This document shows, piece by piece, positions 1 through 9,208 of a DNA stretch of 64,000 bases; the stretch's first letter is position 1, and every line of letters starts with the position of its first letter. The DNA comes from Powellomyces hirtus (taxonomy: Eukaryota > Chytridiomycota > Chytridiomycetes > Spizellomycetales > Powellomycetaceae): positions 930,001 to 994,000 of the forward strand of contig JAHLKG010000005.1 of assembly GCA_025526995.1 (NCBI GenBank), written 5' to 3'. Both the position numbers and the translations under genes were made by a program. A model generated the notes under the pieces. The model ran no database searches, was not told the DNA's origin, and saw only the letters and a program-made list of their open reading frames with translations.

Positions 1-2494
1 TCTTCTTGTTGATGCGGTTGTACGTAAGGGAATAGATGTATCCAGCCGCTACCAGTAGAGCAGGCCAGAATCTTTGGGGTAGTTTCGTATCCGCAAAGGT
101 AGCGCGGACCCTGTCCAGCGCCGTGCGATGCCATTGTTCGGCAATCCCGTTTTGCTGACTCGAATAGGCCGCGGACTTTTGATGAGTGATAACATTTTCC
201 AATAGGTACTCTAGAACCTCGCCAAAGTATTCGGTGCCTCGATCCGTACGGAGAATCTTGATTTGTCGGTCAGTCTGTTTCTCAATCCAAGCCTTGTAGA
301 TGAGAAACTTGTTGAGTATGACTGCTGAGTCCTTTGAAGGAATAGGGAAAACAGTCACGTATCTGGATGTGTGTTCAATGAACTCCAGCGACTAGCGTGA
401 TCCTTCGTAACCAGGGAGACGAAATGGTCCCTGTAGGTCTGAATGAATCAGCTCACAGATCTCCCTGGTTTCAACGTTACCAAGGGAGAATGGAAGGCGA
501 GCGGCTTTTCCTAGCACGCAGGCTTCACAATCTTTGAAGTCGCTTAGATCCCCCACTACGGACCAACCGTCCGTAACCGATGCCATCTTCTCCAGGACGT
601 GTTTGCCAACGTGTCCAAGACGAGCATGAGCAAGTGTAGGAGAGACTTCGACAGTGCTTGCTTCTGAATCGGTCCACAGACTTTCAGACAGCAGCGTACC
701 TTGCAGGTAATACACGTGGTTGCAGCGTACGCCTTTGGCGATATCTTTGCCATCTCGCGTGAAAATGACGTCTCCATTCGATTTGAATAGCACGTCGACG
801 CCTTGATCGTTGCATTTTGCTACCGATACGAGATCTCGTCGTAATCCTGGCACATGCAAGACTCCGCCCAACTCGAGCGGATTCGGATAGTCGTTAACTT
901 CTACTCGTACTGTACCTCGAACTGTAGAGGGTAGTGATGTTTTGTCAGCAAGCATAACAGCTCTGACATCACTATACACGGTTGAGTGATCCAAGGTCGC
1001 TTTGTGAGGTGTCATGTGGTCCGTAGCGCCAGAGTCGATGAGGGCTTCATACGGTTGTTCTTGGCGGACCCAGACGTGTAATGCTTCCACAGCATTTGTG
1101 CTAACAGCACCATCAGACAACTGCTTTGTCTTGTTCTTCTCCATCTCGGATTTGAACTTCTTTAACACTTTGCACTCCTGTGTGCGGTGTTTAGGGTCTC
1201 CACAGGCCCAACAACCCGACTTTTGGGTTTGGCCATTGTTTGATGGAGTAGATTCCTTGTCCTTCTTGCCGTTCGTTGACTTCTCCCCGTGGTTCTTGCC
1301 ACCCTTTTGTTTCTTAGAGGCATCAGTGTGTGCGGCACCTGGTCGCGTATCCGTTGTGGTCCCGCTAGGTTTCTTAGCCATGTTGGCGGCAATCCTGGAT
1401 GCAGCGGCCTGTAAACTGCTCAAATCAGTTATGTTTTCTTCATTAGCTTGAACCAAGGCCGCAAGGTCTGGTGTTAGCGCGTTGATGAAGTAATCCTGAA
1501 GGACGTAATCCGGTGTTTTCGGCAGAGAAAATGCCAGCATGTTGAACTGAGTGATGTACTCATCCATGCGGCCTTTGGGACGCAATTCCCGTAATTTCTG
1601 CAGCGAATCCCTAGTGTGGTTTCGTGGCGCGAACCGCGCCAGAAGGGCGGACCTAAGACCGGTGTTGGTTCTTCCTGAATCAACGTCTTCAAAGTCATGC
1701 CACGTTGTAATATCGTTCCTTTTACTTGGTGAGAGCGACTGCCACCAAGTGTATGCCCATCCTGTGAGTTTTGTAGCCACAAAATCTACGAGAAACTCGG
1801 GCGGAACCATTTCGTACTTCACAACCGTCTCAATCTTGTCGATGAACGTTCGAAGTTTGACCATATTGGCTTCCCCGTTGTAAGATCCAATATCTTTCAG
1901 TGTTCCATCCACGAAAGCCTTCGCACCTCGACTGTCGACGATTTTGGTCGTCACGCTGTGTATGCTCGATGTCGGTGATGTAGGGCGGCGTTCGAATGGA
2001 GAACGTTGGTATTCCTGTTGAGCTCCAATCTCCTGATTGTACTCTGTCCATGGTGCAGCGAACCCGTCGTTGCGAGTGGGTGATGGTGTGCGTACGCGCC
2101 GTTGCGCCGTACGTACCTGAGGGTTGACCGGGATGTTCATATCCTGATCCATGCGCCATTTCATTTGGAGCATTTCCGTTAGTTGGGCTAGAGAATTCTC
2201 AAGCCGATCTATCCTATCCACGTCCGCCTCACGCGGGCGGACATGCACGGTGTTCGCTGATTCCCCACTTGGGAATGCCGCTGGAGTACTGTAGTTGATC
2301 GTTCTGTGATCATCTGTACTGCTTGATAGGGGACGGGTATCGACCTTGCCATCGCGTCGGTCGATGTTTTGGGTATGCCCTTCCAATGCGTCGTCGCCCT
2401 CGTTGGCGTCAACACTCAAAGGCGTTGGCTCTGCCAGTGTATCGTTACCAGCAGAGTTCCCTCCATTGCTTGGTGATGTCCGTTCACCAGGCAC
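1..2494 (-). pseudogene. Copia-1 gag-protease-integrase polyprotein, partial, one in-frame stop
   Basis: Reads from 2494 down to the window edge. In order it has a gag region of about 420 residues; a CX2CX4HX4C zinc knuckle (CWAC...H...C, near nt 1170-1215); an aspartic protease DSGA motif (near nt 1030-1040); a GAG-pre-integrase H-H-C-C region (ARLGH ... CEAC, nt 550-640); and an integrase core with D in HSDLQGPF, D in RTDRGTEYFG (near 240) and E in QQNGIAEQ (near 155). A TAG at 392-394 interrupts the frame inside the integrase core and reading continues open to position 1. The frame starts at a GTG directly preceded by TGA, with no in-frame ATG until about residue 108, so the original start codon may be mutated. 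Not expected to yield full Gag-Pol. Confidence 0.85.
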
Positions 2495-2620
2495 TCATGC
2501 GCTTTTCTTTGCTGCACGTTCTACGGCTCATTGTAGCGTATTGGACCCTGGGGTCTGTCGACCCGTTAGGCGTCTTAACATACTACGAGTGTACCGGAGG
2601 ATCGTTTCGTTGCCTACCAT

Positions 2621-2636
2621 TTCAGGGCTCATAACC
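2621..2636 (-). other. Copia-1 primer binding site (initiator tRNA-Met anticodon arm)
   Basis: On the minus strand the LTR ends in CAACA and is followed at once by GGTTATGAGCCCTGAA. This complements the anticodon stem-loop of an initiator tRNA-Met (GGGCUCAUAACC), the half-tRNA priming known for Drosophila copia. The same site follows the LTRs of Copia-2 and Copia-4. Confidence 0.8.
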
Positions 2637-2876
2637 TGTTGGTCTGAGAGTATCTGGGTAGATAGTTGAGGAATCTTTCAGGATAGTTGACTGGGCAGAA
2701 CAACGAAGTAACTTAATCCCGCTCTATTGGAGAAAAAGAGAAAAGTCCCACCGATATATTAAGTATGTGCGGAAAACTACTTATATCGGAGTTGATCACG
2801 TGGGTTCACGTGATCGCGTGATACGCCCTGCGATGGCACAGTTGTGACTCGATGACAGAGTCTGTACGTGCTAACA
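2637..2876 (-). repeat. Copia-1 5' LTR, 240 bp
   Basis: In sense orientation it starts TGTTAGCACG and ends GACCAACA, a TGTT/AACA-type pair of termini, with the primer site directly after it. A TATA-like TTAATATATC lies at about 2752-2762 and two CACGTG boxes at 2797-2802 and 2807-2812 sit upstream of it. The outer boundary rests on the terminal motif because the second LTR is not in the window. Confidence 0.7.
2797..2812 (-). promoter_or_regulatory. Paired CACGTG E-boxes, 10 bp apart, in the Copia-1 LTR
   Basis: CACGTG occurs at 2797-2802 and 2807-2812, start to start exactly 10 bp, about 35-60 bp upstream (minus sense) of the TATA-like element. CACGTG is the palindromic core bound by bHLH factors such as Cbf1 and Pho4. 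Function here is inferred from position only. Confidence 0.5.
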
Positions 2877-2877
2877 C

Positions 2878-3375
2878 TTTGGCCCATCGTCAAACGATGC
2901 CGGTATCTTGGCCGAAACCCTTCTCTTCCCCTTTGCGTGGGTATGTACTGCAGCCATGGTCCCTGCGGGTCTCGAGGTACGCTGCCATGCAAATCTGGTG
3001 CCGGTCACCTTGCATCGGCAGCCGGTCGATGCCCAGCATCACCCTTCTCACCCAGTGAGGTATGCCACCCAGCGGCCTTTGGCCCATTCTCAAACAATGC
3101 CGGTATCTTGGCCGAAGCCCTTCTCTTCCCCTTCGCATAGGTATGTACCACGGCCATGGTCCCCGCGGGTCTCGAAGTACGCTGCCATGCAAATCTGGTG
3201 CCGGTCACCTTGCATCGGCAAGCCGTCGGCTCATTGCCCAGCGATCCCGGCATCTCACCCAGTGAGGTATGCTGCCCAGCAGCCTTCAGCCTTCGTCCAA
3301 CAATGCCGGCATCTCGCCCAGCGAGGTATGCTGTCCAGCAGCCTTCGGCCATCGTCCCACGATGCCGGAATCTTG
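2878..3375. repeat. GC-rich tandem repeats: two 200-bp units, then about 59-bp units
   Basis: The motif TTTGGCCCAT recurs at 2878 and 3078, giving two near-identical 200-bp units that share ATGCCGGTATCTTGG and CTTGCATCGGCA. From about 3262 shorter units of about 59 bp follow, starting GTGAGGTATGCTGCCCAG and GCGAGGTATGCTGTCCAG (3262, 3321). They are sub-segments of the 200-bp unit. The block lies between the Copia-1 LTR and the end of Gypsy-1 pol, so it is probably 3' noncoding DNA of Gypsy-1. Open frames crossing it on both strands are repeat artefacts. No gene is seen in 2495-3437. Confidence 0.75.
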
Positions 3376-3437
3376 CACTATAATGTCCTCTACCTCAAGT
3401 AGCATCTCTCTTGTTAATTTACGTTACAGCTCGCTAT

Positions 3438-6400
3438 CTAGGTTCTCTTACGTTGCCTGGCTGCTAGCCTTTGGCCGCGGTCCTCTCCGGGGTGCTCCCG
3501 GAGCCATTCTTCCAGTGCGGTCGTTCCCTTCACGTGTGCATACGGCTCCCACGTGTTCTGAGTGTTGTTGTAACCTGTCCACTTGACTAGGAACTGCTCG
3601 GTGTTCCTGTGCCATCTGGCATTTAGGATCCTGTCCACTTGGTAGGTCTCCTGACCGTCTTCGTCCTTCTCGGGCTCAGGCACGGCGGTGACCTGTCTGT
3701 ACGGGGTACCACCCGGGTCGTGGTAACGTCTCAGAATGCTGACATGAAAGACTGGGTGCAACCCGGTGAACTCCTTGGGTAGTTCGAGCTCGTAGGTGTC
3801 AGGATGCGGGCCCTTGCCGCGTACTGTGAATGGTCCAATCCATTGCTCAGCCAGCTTTTTGTTCCTTGTGGTGACGCTGGTAATCGCGATACCCTCACAA
3901 TGGAGTAAGACCTTGTCACCCTCTCGGTATGCTTCCGTGTGCTTCTTGCAGTCGTAGTACTTTGCCTGCTGGTCCTGTGCGTCTCAGAGCCGTTGCTGCA
4001 CAATGCGGCTCACGTCGGCAAATTCCTTAATCCGTCTCTCCACGGCGGTTCGTGCCGATTGCCTTATCATCTCTCCGGGGTTAGGTGCTACCCATTGGTT
4101 TGGTACCCGGAGAACGCGGCCTAGGTCAATCTCAAAAGGGGATAGTCCCGTCGACGCCTGCGGCGTTCGATTGTAGTTGTACTCGAGTGTGGGGAGTAAA
4201 CTCTTCCAGTTGGAGCCGGCATAGTCAAGAAAGGGGCCCATGATTCCCTTGATCGTCTTGATGGCGTTCTCCACCTTGCCGTTGGTCTGTTGGTGTCGTG
4301 CCGACGAGAGTTCTTGCTTGACGTCGAGTGCCCGCATGAGGTACCGCCAGAATTCTGATAGCCACTTGGGGTCCCGATCGCTCACAATGGTGTGGGGTAA
4401 CCCCGTGTGGCGAAATGCCTGTTCCAGAAAGAGTTGAGCCGTCTCCTGAGCTGTAGCGTGTGTGATAGTAGGTAGGAGTATCACGCGGCATGAAAGGTAG
4501 TCAACAATGAGGAGTACGGCATCTGCCGTCTTGGTCAGTCTCTCGCCGGTGTGGTGCGGAGGGTTCTTCGTCACGTCGGGCTCTACCCAAGGTTCCCCCC
4601 CCCTTAGAGCCTGACGTGGGGAAGAAATATATCCATGCCGATTTGTTGCCAACAAGCGTCGGGGATTGGTAAGCTGCGGAGGAAACCGATCGGCGCGGTT
4701 CGCTTGTGACGTTGACAGGTAAAGCAGGTGCGGACATATTGGTACACATCACGTTCCATGTGGGGCCAGTAGTACGACTCCAGAAGTTTGGCGAGCGTCC
4801 GTTGGACACCGGAGTGGCCACCGTTCACGAGGGAGTCGTGATGAATCTGAAGGAGTGGCCCCCGCAAGCTGTCGGGGACGTACCGACGGTCATGGTACAT
4901 CAAGAATTGGTGCGGAGGGGAGTCCACTGTCCGGAATCGGCGTGCTTGGCTGGATAGGTTCTCCGGAGAACTGTTGATGGTTAGTAAGATGTTTTGGCCG
5001 AAATCATCCGATGCGAGCGCTTGGGTCCAGTCCGCATTGGTCGGCATGTGCGTCGTGACGGGCTTCTCTGGCTGCACAATGGCGGTGATCACGTCGATCT
5101 TGGCCTGGCAGGTTGCACACTTGGGAGCGTAAGTCGGGTCGCGACTGAGGAAGTCGGCGATCGAGTTCCATGTGCCGGGGAGGTATTCCACTGAGAAATT
5201 GAACTGTTGAAGGAACTCGACCCAGCCCGCTTGGCAACGTGACAGGTGGGGTTGTTCCTGAAGGTAGATCAGGGATTTGTGGTCAACAAACGCGCGGAAT
5301 GGGCGGCCGATGAGGTAATGGCGGTTGGCACGTATGGATTTGACTAATCCCAGTAGTTCTTGTTCATGCACGGGGTATCAAGTCTCAGCGGGTTGCATCT
5401 TGCGGGAGTAGTATGTCACCGGGCGAAGTTGCGGGAGGTTGGCTAAGCCCGATTTGGTGGCTGGTAGTGGGTGAGGGTAAGGGAAATCCCCTTTGGCCGG
5501 CTGCGCCAGCCATCCGCCGTAGGCGTAGCCCGATGCGTCCGTGAACAAGTAGGTGTCGAGCGCCGGGTCGAAGTACGCTAGGGTGAGTGCCGAGGAGCAT
5601 AATTCCTTTAAGCGATTGAACGCTCGATCTTCCTCGTCACCCCACTGCCATGGGCGGTTGCCGGATTGCAAGTTCGTGAGTGGCAGGGCAATCTGTGCAT
5701 ACTCGGGAATGTATTCCTTGACGTAGTTGACGAGGCCCATGAAGCTAAGGAGCTCCAGGGAGTTGGTCGGGCGAGGTCGTTCCCGGACCGCGGTCACCTT
5801 GGAGGGGGTGATACTCAGGCCATCCTTGCCGACTCGGTGGCCGCAGAACTCGACTTCGTCAACCGCCCATTGACATTTGCTGGGTTTGACGTGGAGGCGA
5901 TGTTCCGTCAAGGTCTTGAGGACCTCATCGACGTGCTGAATGTGCGAACTCATGTCGGTGCTGAATATGAGAATATCGTCAAGGTATGAGATCACGTAGG
6001 CGTTGTACTTGTCGCCCAAGAGCTTGTTGGTTAGTCGCTGGAATGTAGCAGGTGCATTAGTTAAGCCGAAATGTAGAACATTGTATTCGAAATGTCCAAA
6101 ACGTGTTCGGAACGCTGTTTTCTCCCTATCTTCCGGTCGGATCATGATGCAGTGGTACGCGTCGCGGATGTCGATTGCGGTGAATACCCGCATGTTAACA
6201 AGCCTGTCGCACAGCTCCGAGAGGTTTGGAAGTGGCGTGGCATCCTTGTGAGTCATCTTGTTCGGTGCCCGGTAGTCAATGCAGCAGCGTAGGCCGCCGT
6301 CCTTCTTTGGGGCAAATAGGACAGGCGCGCCCCACGGACTGCGAGAGTGTGAGATCCAACCCTGTCCATTAAACACTGCATCTGCTGGCCAAGCTCGTCC

Positions 6401-7368
6401 AGTTCGTCAGGGCTCAAATGCCAGAGTGGCTGCATCACGGGCTTCGAGCTGGGTTTGAGCCGAATGGTGAAATTGTCCTCGCCTCAGTCCGGAGGCATGC
6501 CTGACTGCTCGGTGAATAATGTCGTGACGTATTTCTCTAGGGTCGGTCGGAGTGGGTGGTCGGCCGCCAGCGCCTCTAGCGGGTCCTCTTGATCTGCCGC
6601 CTTGGCTTCGGCGTTGGTGTGGCGTCGCTCTTCCAAGATCGCCCTTTTCTTGGCGTCGACCGTCCGTACGAATTGAGCTTCTACGACTGGAATCGCATCT
6701 ACGATGTGTACCTCGAAGACTCCAGTGATCTCGCCTTTCTTCATCAAGCGTTTCCATTGTTTGGCCGTGTAGATTCCCTCTGCATTGAGTGCTGGCTTTG
6801 CCGGCTGGAACCTGCGGAGCCGTACCTCTCGTGGGGAGAGCAGGCGGGCGGCGCACACGGACGGTGCTTCCCAATGGCGATTAGTCGATTTGGCTCGAAG
6901 GCTGAGGGTCTGGCCGTCGTGGTAAAACGTCATTGTTGGGAAGCCCTCTTGGTCGAAAAGCCCTCGGACGTCCAATCCCAATATGAATGGTAAACCGAGT
7001 ATGACATCAACCCTGATCGGTGCGACCTTGAACGGTACGGTGTCTTCCCGGTAGGTAATCTTCTCTTCGGTGAACACCGCGAGGTCCCCACAGGTCATCT
7101 TCGTTGCACCGTAGTTTCCCGCTCTATCGCCCCATCGGACCTCCAGCGGGGTTGGAGAGGTGTAGGTCCGGAGGCCGTGCTTGGCTGCCCAAGTGTCGCT
7201 GATGATCAGGGTGTTACACCCGGTGTCGATTAGGATGCGGGCAAAGTGCCCTTGTACCTTCCCGTGAACCACAAATGTCTTCCTGTGGATGCGGGGTCCC
7301 GGCCTGTCCGTGGGGATCTTGTCTTGCATCCGGGGTTGGGGTACTGAGACGGTGCAAACGTTCAGCAC
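3438..7368 (-). pseudogene. Gypsy-1 pol: protease, RT, RNase H, integrase, chromodomain (broken)
   Basis: The protease has a LIDTG motif (near nt 7220). The RT has CIDYRAPN, YLDD (near 5975) and surrounding palm motifs. RNase H begins at YLFTDASG (near 5550). The integrase has an H-H-C-C zinc finger (near 4700-4830) and a core with D in GMDIF, D in SDRDPKW and E in NGKVENA. The C-terminus is a chromodomain (YQVDRIL, FLVKW, NTWEP; about 3500-3690) that would steer integration to marked chromatin. Lesions: TGA at 6484-6486, a frameshift near 6370, TGA at 5378-5380 inside RNase H, a frameshift near the C9 run at 4595-4603, and TGA at 3984-3986. It starts in the -1 frame relative to gag with a 7-base overlap, the usual gypsy Gag-Pol arrangement. 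Confidence 0.9.
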
Positions 7369-8573
7369 CCGGGGCGAAAATCCGAGCTGTTGACGGAGCC
7401 CCCGTCGCTGACCGCGTTGTCCCCGGGCTCTTCGGTGATCTCTACAGGGGCGGCGAACATTCTATGCCCACCGGTCTTACCTCTACCTGCTGAGCACCCA
7501 CGGGCATAGTGCCCCTTGCCTCCGCAGTTGAAACATTCATTGCGTTCACGACGTTCATTATAGGTGATACGCTCACGGTCTGAGATCCCTTGGTGGTTGT
7601 CCGTGCCGCGCGTGGGACGACCTGAGCCATAGGGGGTGTGGCGTCCCCTTTCTTGTGCTTGGTAGTTCCCTTGATGTACCTGAGCCGGCTGGACCGCAGC
7701 GTACTGACGTCTCCTCCCGTCGGGGGTTACCCGCGCGACATCGTCCGCATAGCCTCGAATCCTGTAGCATAGTAGAGCTTCATTCTGTAGCTCAGTGATC
7801 GGGATCTCGGCACCATTATTCCTCATGATTGCGGCATAGCAGTGGTCCCGAACGCGCTGGCCGACATGGTTGGTCGAGAATCCCGTCAAGAAATAGTCAC
7901 GTTCTTGCCTTGGGGTAAGCCGCTCCTTGTCGTCAAGCGTCGCGATCTGGGCCCGAAGGGTATTGAACTTGGCGATATACTCCGATATGCTATTGGTGAA
8001 AACCAACCGCTTCATCTTTGCTTCTGCGGTGTTTCGTAAGTTGGCGGGGTAGAAGCGGATGCGGAGGATCCTCGTGAATTCTTCCAATGTCGTGGGCTGG
8101 TCGCCGGCATCTCTGAGCATTTGCCACCATTCGTCGGCGGTTTCCTTGAGGTACCCCGAGATGTGGTCGACGTCCTGGTGGTCCGTCCTGAAGTCGGTTG
8201 CCTCAAGGTAGCGCGTGTGGACCTTCAAGAACTCATCGACCTTTGACACCATTTCTTCACTGTTCCCTTTTCCGTCGAAGTGTGTCAGCTGCTTGCGAAG
8301 GTTCTCGCGGCATTCCTTCTCGGCTTGCATTTGTGCGCGGTTTTCTTCCGCCAGGATGATGTCGACGTGCGGTGTTGCAACTGCTGGTTGGACTGGAGTC
8401 GGAATCCTTGAGAGAAGGGCTTCGAAGCGGGCCTCTCCCATTGCGATCTGCTCCTGCAGTAGGCGTTGGGTCTCCGCCAATTGTGCAGCCAACATTGCGA
8501 CGGGGTTGTCAGTTGGTGTGTCGACTTCGGGTTCTCCTACTGCCATTGGGCTGTTCCTGGTGCTACGTGCCAT
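7362..8573 (-). CDS. Gypsy-1 Gag, 403 aa, open
   Basis: Starts at ATG 8573 (MARSTRNSPM) and stops with TGA at 7362-7364. The N-terminal part (residues about 30-70) is predicted helical with MLAAQLAETQRLLQ. A retrotransposon gag domain follows (HFDGKGN ... ADEWWQML ... LRIRFYP) at about 95-220. A CX2CX4HX4C zinc knuckle, CFNCGGKGHYARGC, lies at about 345-358 and would bind RNA. It assembles the particle shell and packages element RNA in the cytoplasm. The frame is free of lesions although pol downstream carries at least five, so it could still make Gag if transcribed. Fusion to pol would need a -1 shift near its end; I see no canonical slippery heptamer there. Confidence 0.85.
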   Translation of the reverse strand: MARSTRNSPMAVGEPEVDTPTDNPVAMLAAQLAETQRLLQEQIAMGEARFEALLSRIPTPVQPAVATPHVDIILAEENRAQMQAEKECRENLRKQLTHFDGKGNSEEMVSKVDEFLKVHTRYLEATDFRTDHQDVDHISGYLKETADEWWQMLRDAGDQPTTLEEFTRILRIRFYPANLRNTAEAKMKRLVFTNSISEYIAKFNTLRAQIATLDDKERLTPRQERDYFLTGFSTNHVGQRVRDHCYAAIMRNNGAEIPITELQNEALLCYRIRGYADDVARVTPDGRRRQYAAVQPAQVHQGNYQAQERGRHTPYGSGRPTRGTDNHQGISDRERITYNERRERNECFNCGGKGHYARGCSAGRGKTGGHRMFAAPVEITEEPGDNAVSDGGSVNSSDFRPGC

Positions 8574-8586
8574 TGTTGTCGTCTAC

Positions 8587-8601
8587 GGGGTGGTGCTACC
8601 A
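8587..8601 (-). other. Gypsy-1 primer binding site (tRNA 3'-end type)
   Basis: On the minus strand TGGTAGCACCACC begins one base after the LTR end. TGG plus complement of an acceptor stem is the classical tRNA 3'-end site. It resembles the 3' end of a fungal-type initiator tRNA-Met (…GCUACCA), but the exact tRNA needs a search. Contrast with the copia families here, which use the anticodon arm. Confidence 0.65.
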
Positions 8602-8876
8602 TGTAATAATACTAGGTCCGTTGCCAGAGTCTAGTCTTCTATTCGGGAATTCCCTATCTCTAATTCTACTGTAAGATCTCTAAGTCCTGAATATGCCCTC
8701 GTCGGAGTATTCCTACTTTTCTTCTGGACCGCGGGGCGGTCCCGGTCACGTGATGGCCATCCGTGGCCATCCCTAAGGTCTAGTACCCTTCGGGATGCTG
8801 ACGCTAGCATCCATCTTGCGCGGGGCCCTTCCCGACGCGTATCTAGGCTTAGGCTGGCAGGCCACGCCTCATTACA
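8602..8876 (-). repeat. Gypsy-1 5' LTR, 275 bp
   Basis: Sense termini are TGTAATGAGG and GTATTATTACA, so TGTAAT/ATTACA form a terminal inverted repeat. A primer site follows at the inner end and Copia-2 LTR sequence starts at the outer end. One CACGTG lies at 8747-8752. The boundary is inferred from termini and context because no partner LTR is visible. Confidence 0.7.
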
Positions 8877-9098
8877 AGGAGATAGGTTCACTTGACAAGC
8901 AAAACATTGCAGATAAGACTAAGACATAGAATATACATTCCCATACATACATCTCCGTGCATCTGACAACCTTATACTGTCTTTGCATCACAAAAGAGCT
9001 CTGTAACCCTTTATGAAGGCCATGCAAGCAGTGTGTCCCATATTTAGCCAATCCTTTGCATTTCCAATAAAGCACTCGAAACGCCGATATTTCCAATA
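8877..9098 (+). repeat. Copia-2A 5' LTR, right part
   Basis: Ends TTTCCAATA at 9098, directly followed by the primer site. It aligns with the second part of the Copia-2B LTR (ACATCTCCGTGCATCTGACA, CAGAAGAGCTCTGTAACCC with small differences). The first part is missing because Gypsy-1 interrupts at 8876. Confidence 0.75.
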
Positions 9099-9208
9099 GG
9101 TTACGAGCCTTGAGAACACTGGTCGAATTCAAATCATTCTCCGTTTGTCTGGAAACTACAAGTCTTCCGTCAAATTCAAGTGCCGAAAAAGTACCAAGCA
9201 CTGTCAAG

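Larger units (their letters stand above)
1..2876 (-). mobile_element. Copia-1, Ty1/copia retrotransposon, 5' part (window cuts it inside integrase)
   Basis: The element reads right to left: LTR 2637-2876, primer site 2621-2636, leader, then gag, protease and integrase down to position 1. Reverse transcriptase and the 3' LTR lie outside the window. The gene order protease before integrase, with a GAG-pre-integrase zinc region, places it in Ty1/copia. It is not closely related to the other three copia families here. Its right boundary abuts a tandem-repeat region that probably belongs to Gypsy-1, so Copia-1 likely inserted there. The target duplication cannot be tested because the other end is missing. 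Confidence 0.85.
2877..8876 (-). mobile_element. Gypsy-1, Ty3/gypsy chromovirus, 3' LTR not seen
   Basis: Reads right to left: 5' LTR 8602-8876, primer site 8587-8601, gag, then pol in the order protease, reverse transcriptase, RNase H, integrase, chromodomain, as in chromoviruses. Pol is broken by three in-frame TGA codons and at least two frameshifts. No copy of the right LTR is visible to the left of pol. The simplest reading is that Copia-1 inserted in the 3' noncoding part and the left LTR lies beyond the window. On the right, the sequence directly after 8876 is the second half of a Copia-2 LTR, so Gypsy-1 inserted into Copia-2 copy A. Confidence 0.85.

Noticed and set aside
2878..3375. 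CRISPR-like array
   Set aside because: Units are 200 and 59 bp without short constant repeats and unique spacers, in a eukaryotic transposon context.
2890..3402. ORFs of 100-164 codons on both strands at 2890-3402
   Set aside because: They are produced by GC-rich tandem repeats lacking stops; the peptide repeats follow the DNA repeats.
2877..3437. Left (3') LTR of Gypsy-1
   Set aside because: I looked for the TGTAATAATAC and CTCATTACA ends and inner LTR blocks in this stretch and found none.
4595..4603. Programmed frameshift at the C9 run in Gypsy-1 integrase
   Set aside because: It interrupts the integrase core, where no shift is known, and pol has other lesions. Mutation or a homopolymer error is simpler.
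3900..6500. Reassignment of UGA to an amino acid
   Set aside because: Intact Copia-4 polyproteins and Gypsy-1 gag use TGA as their true stop, and paralog codons at TGA sites are mixed (CAA, GGA). Kept only as a codon-decay observation.
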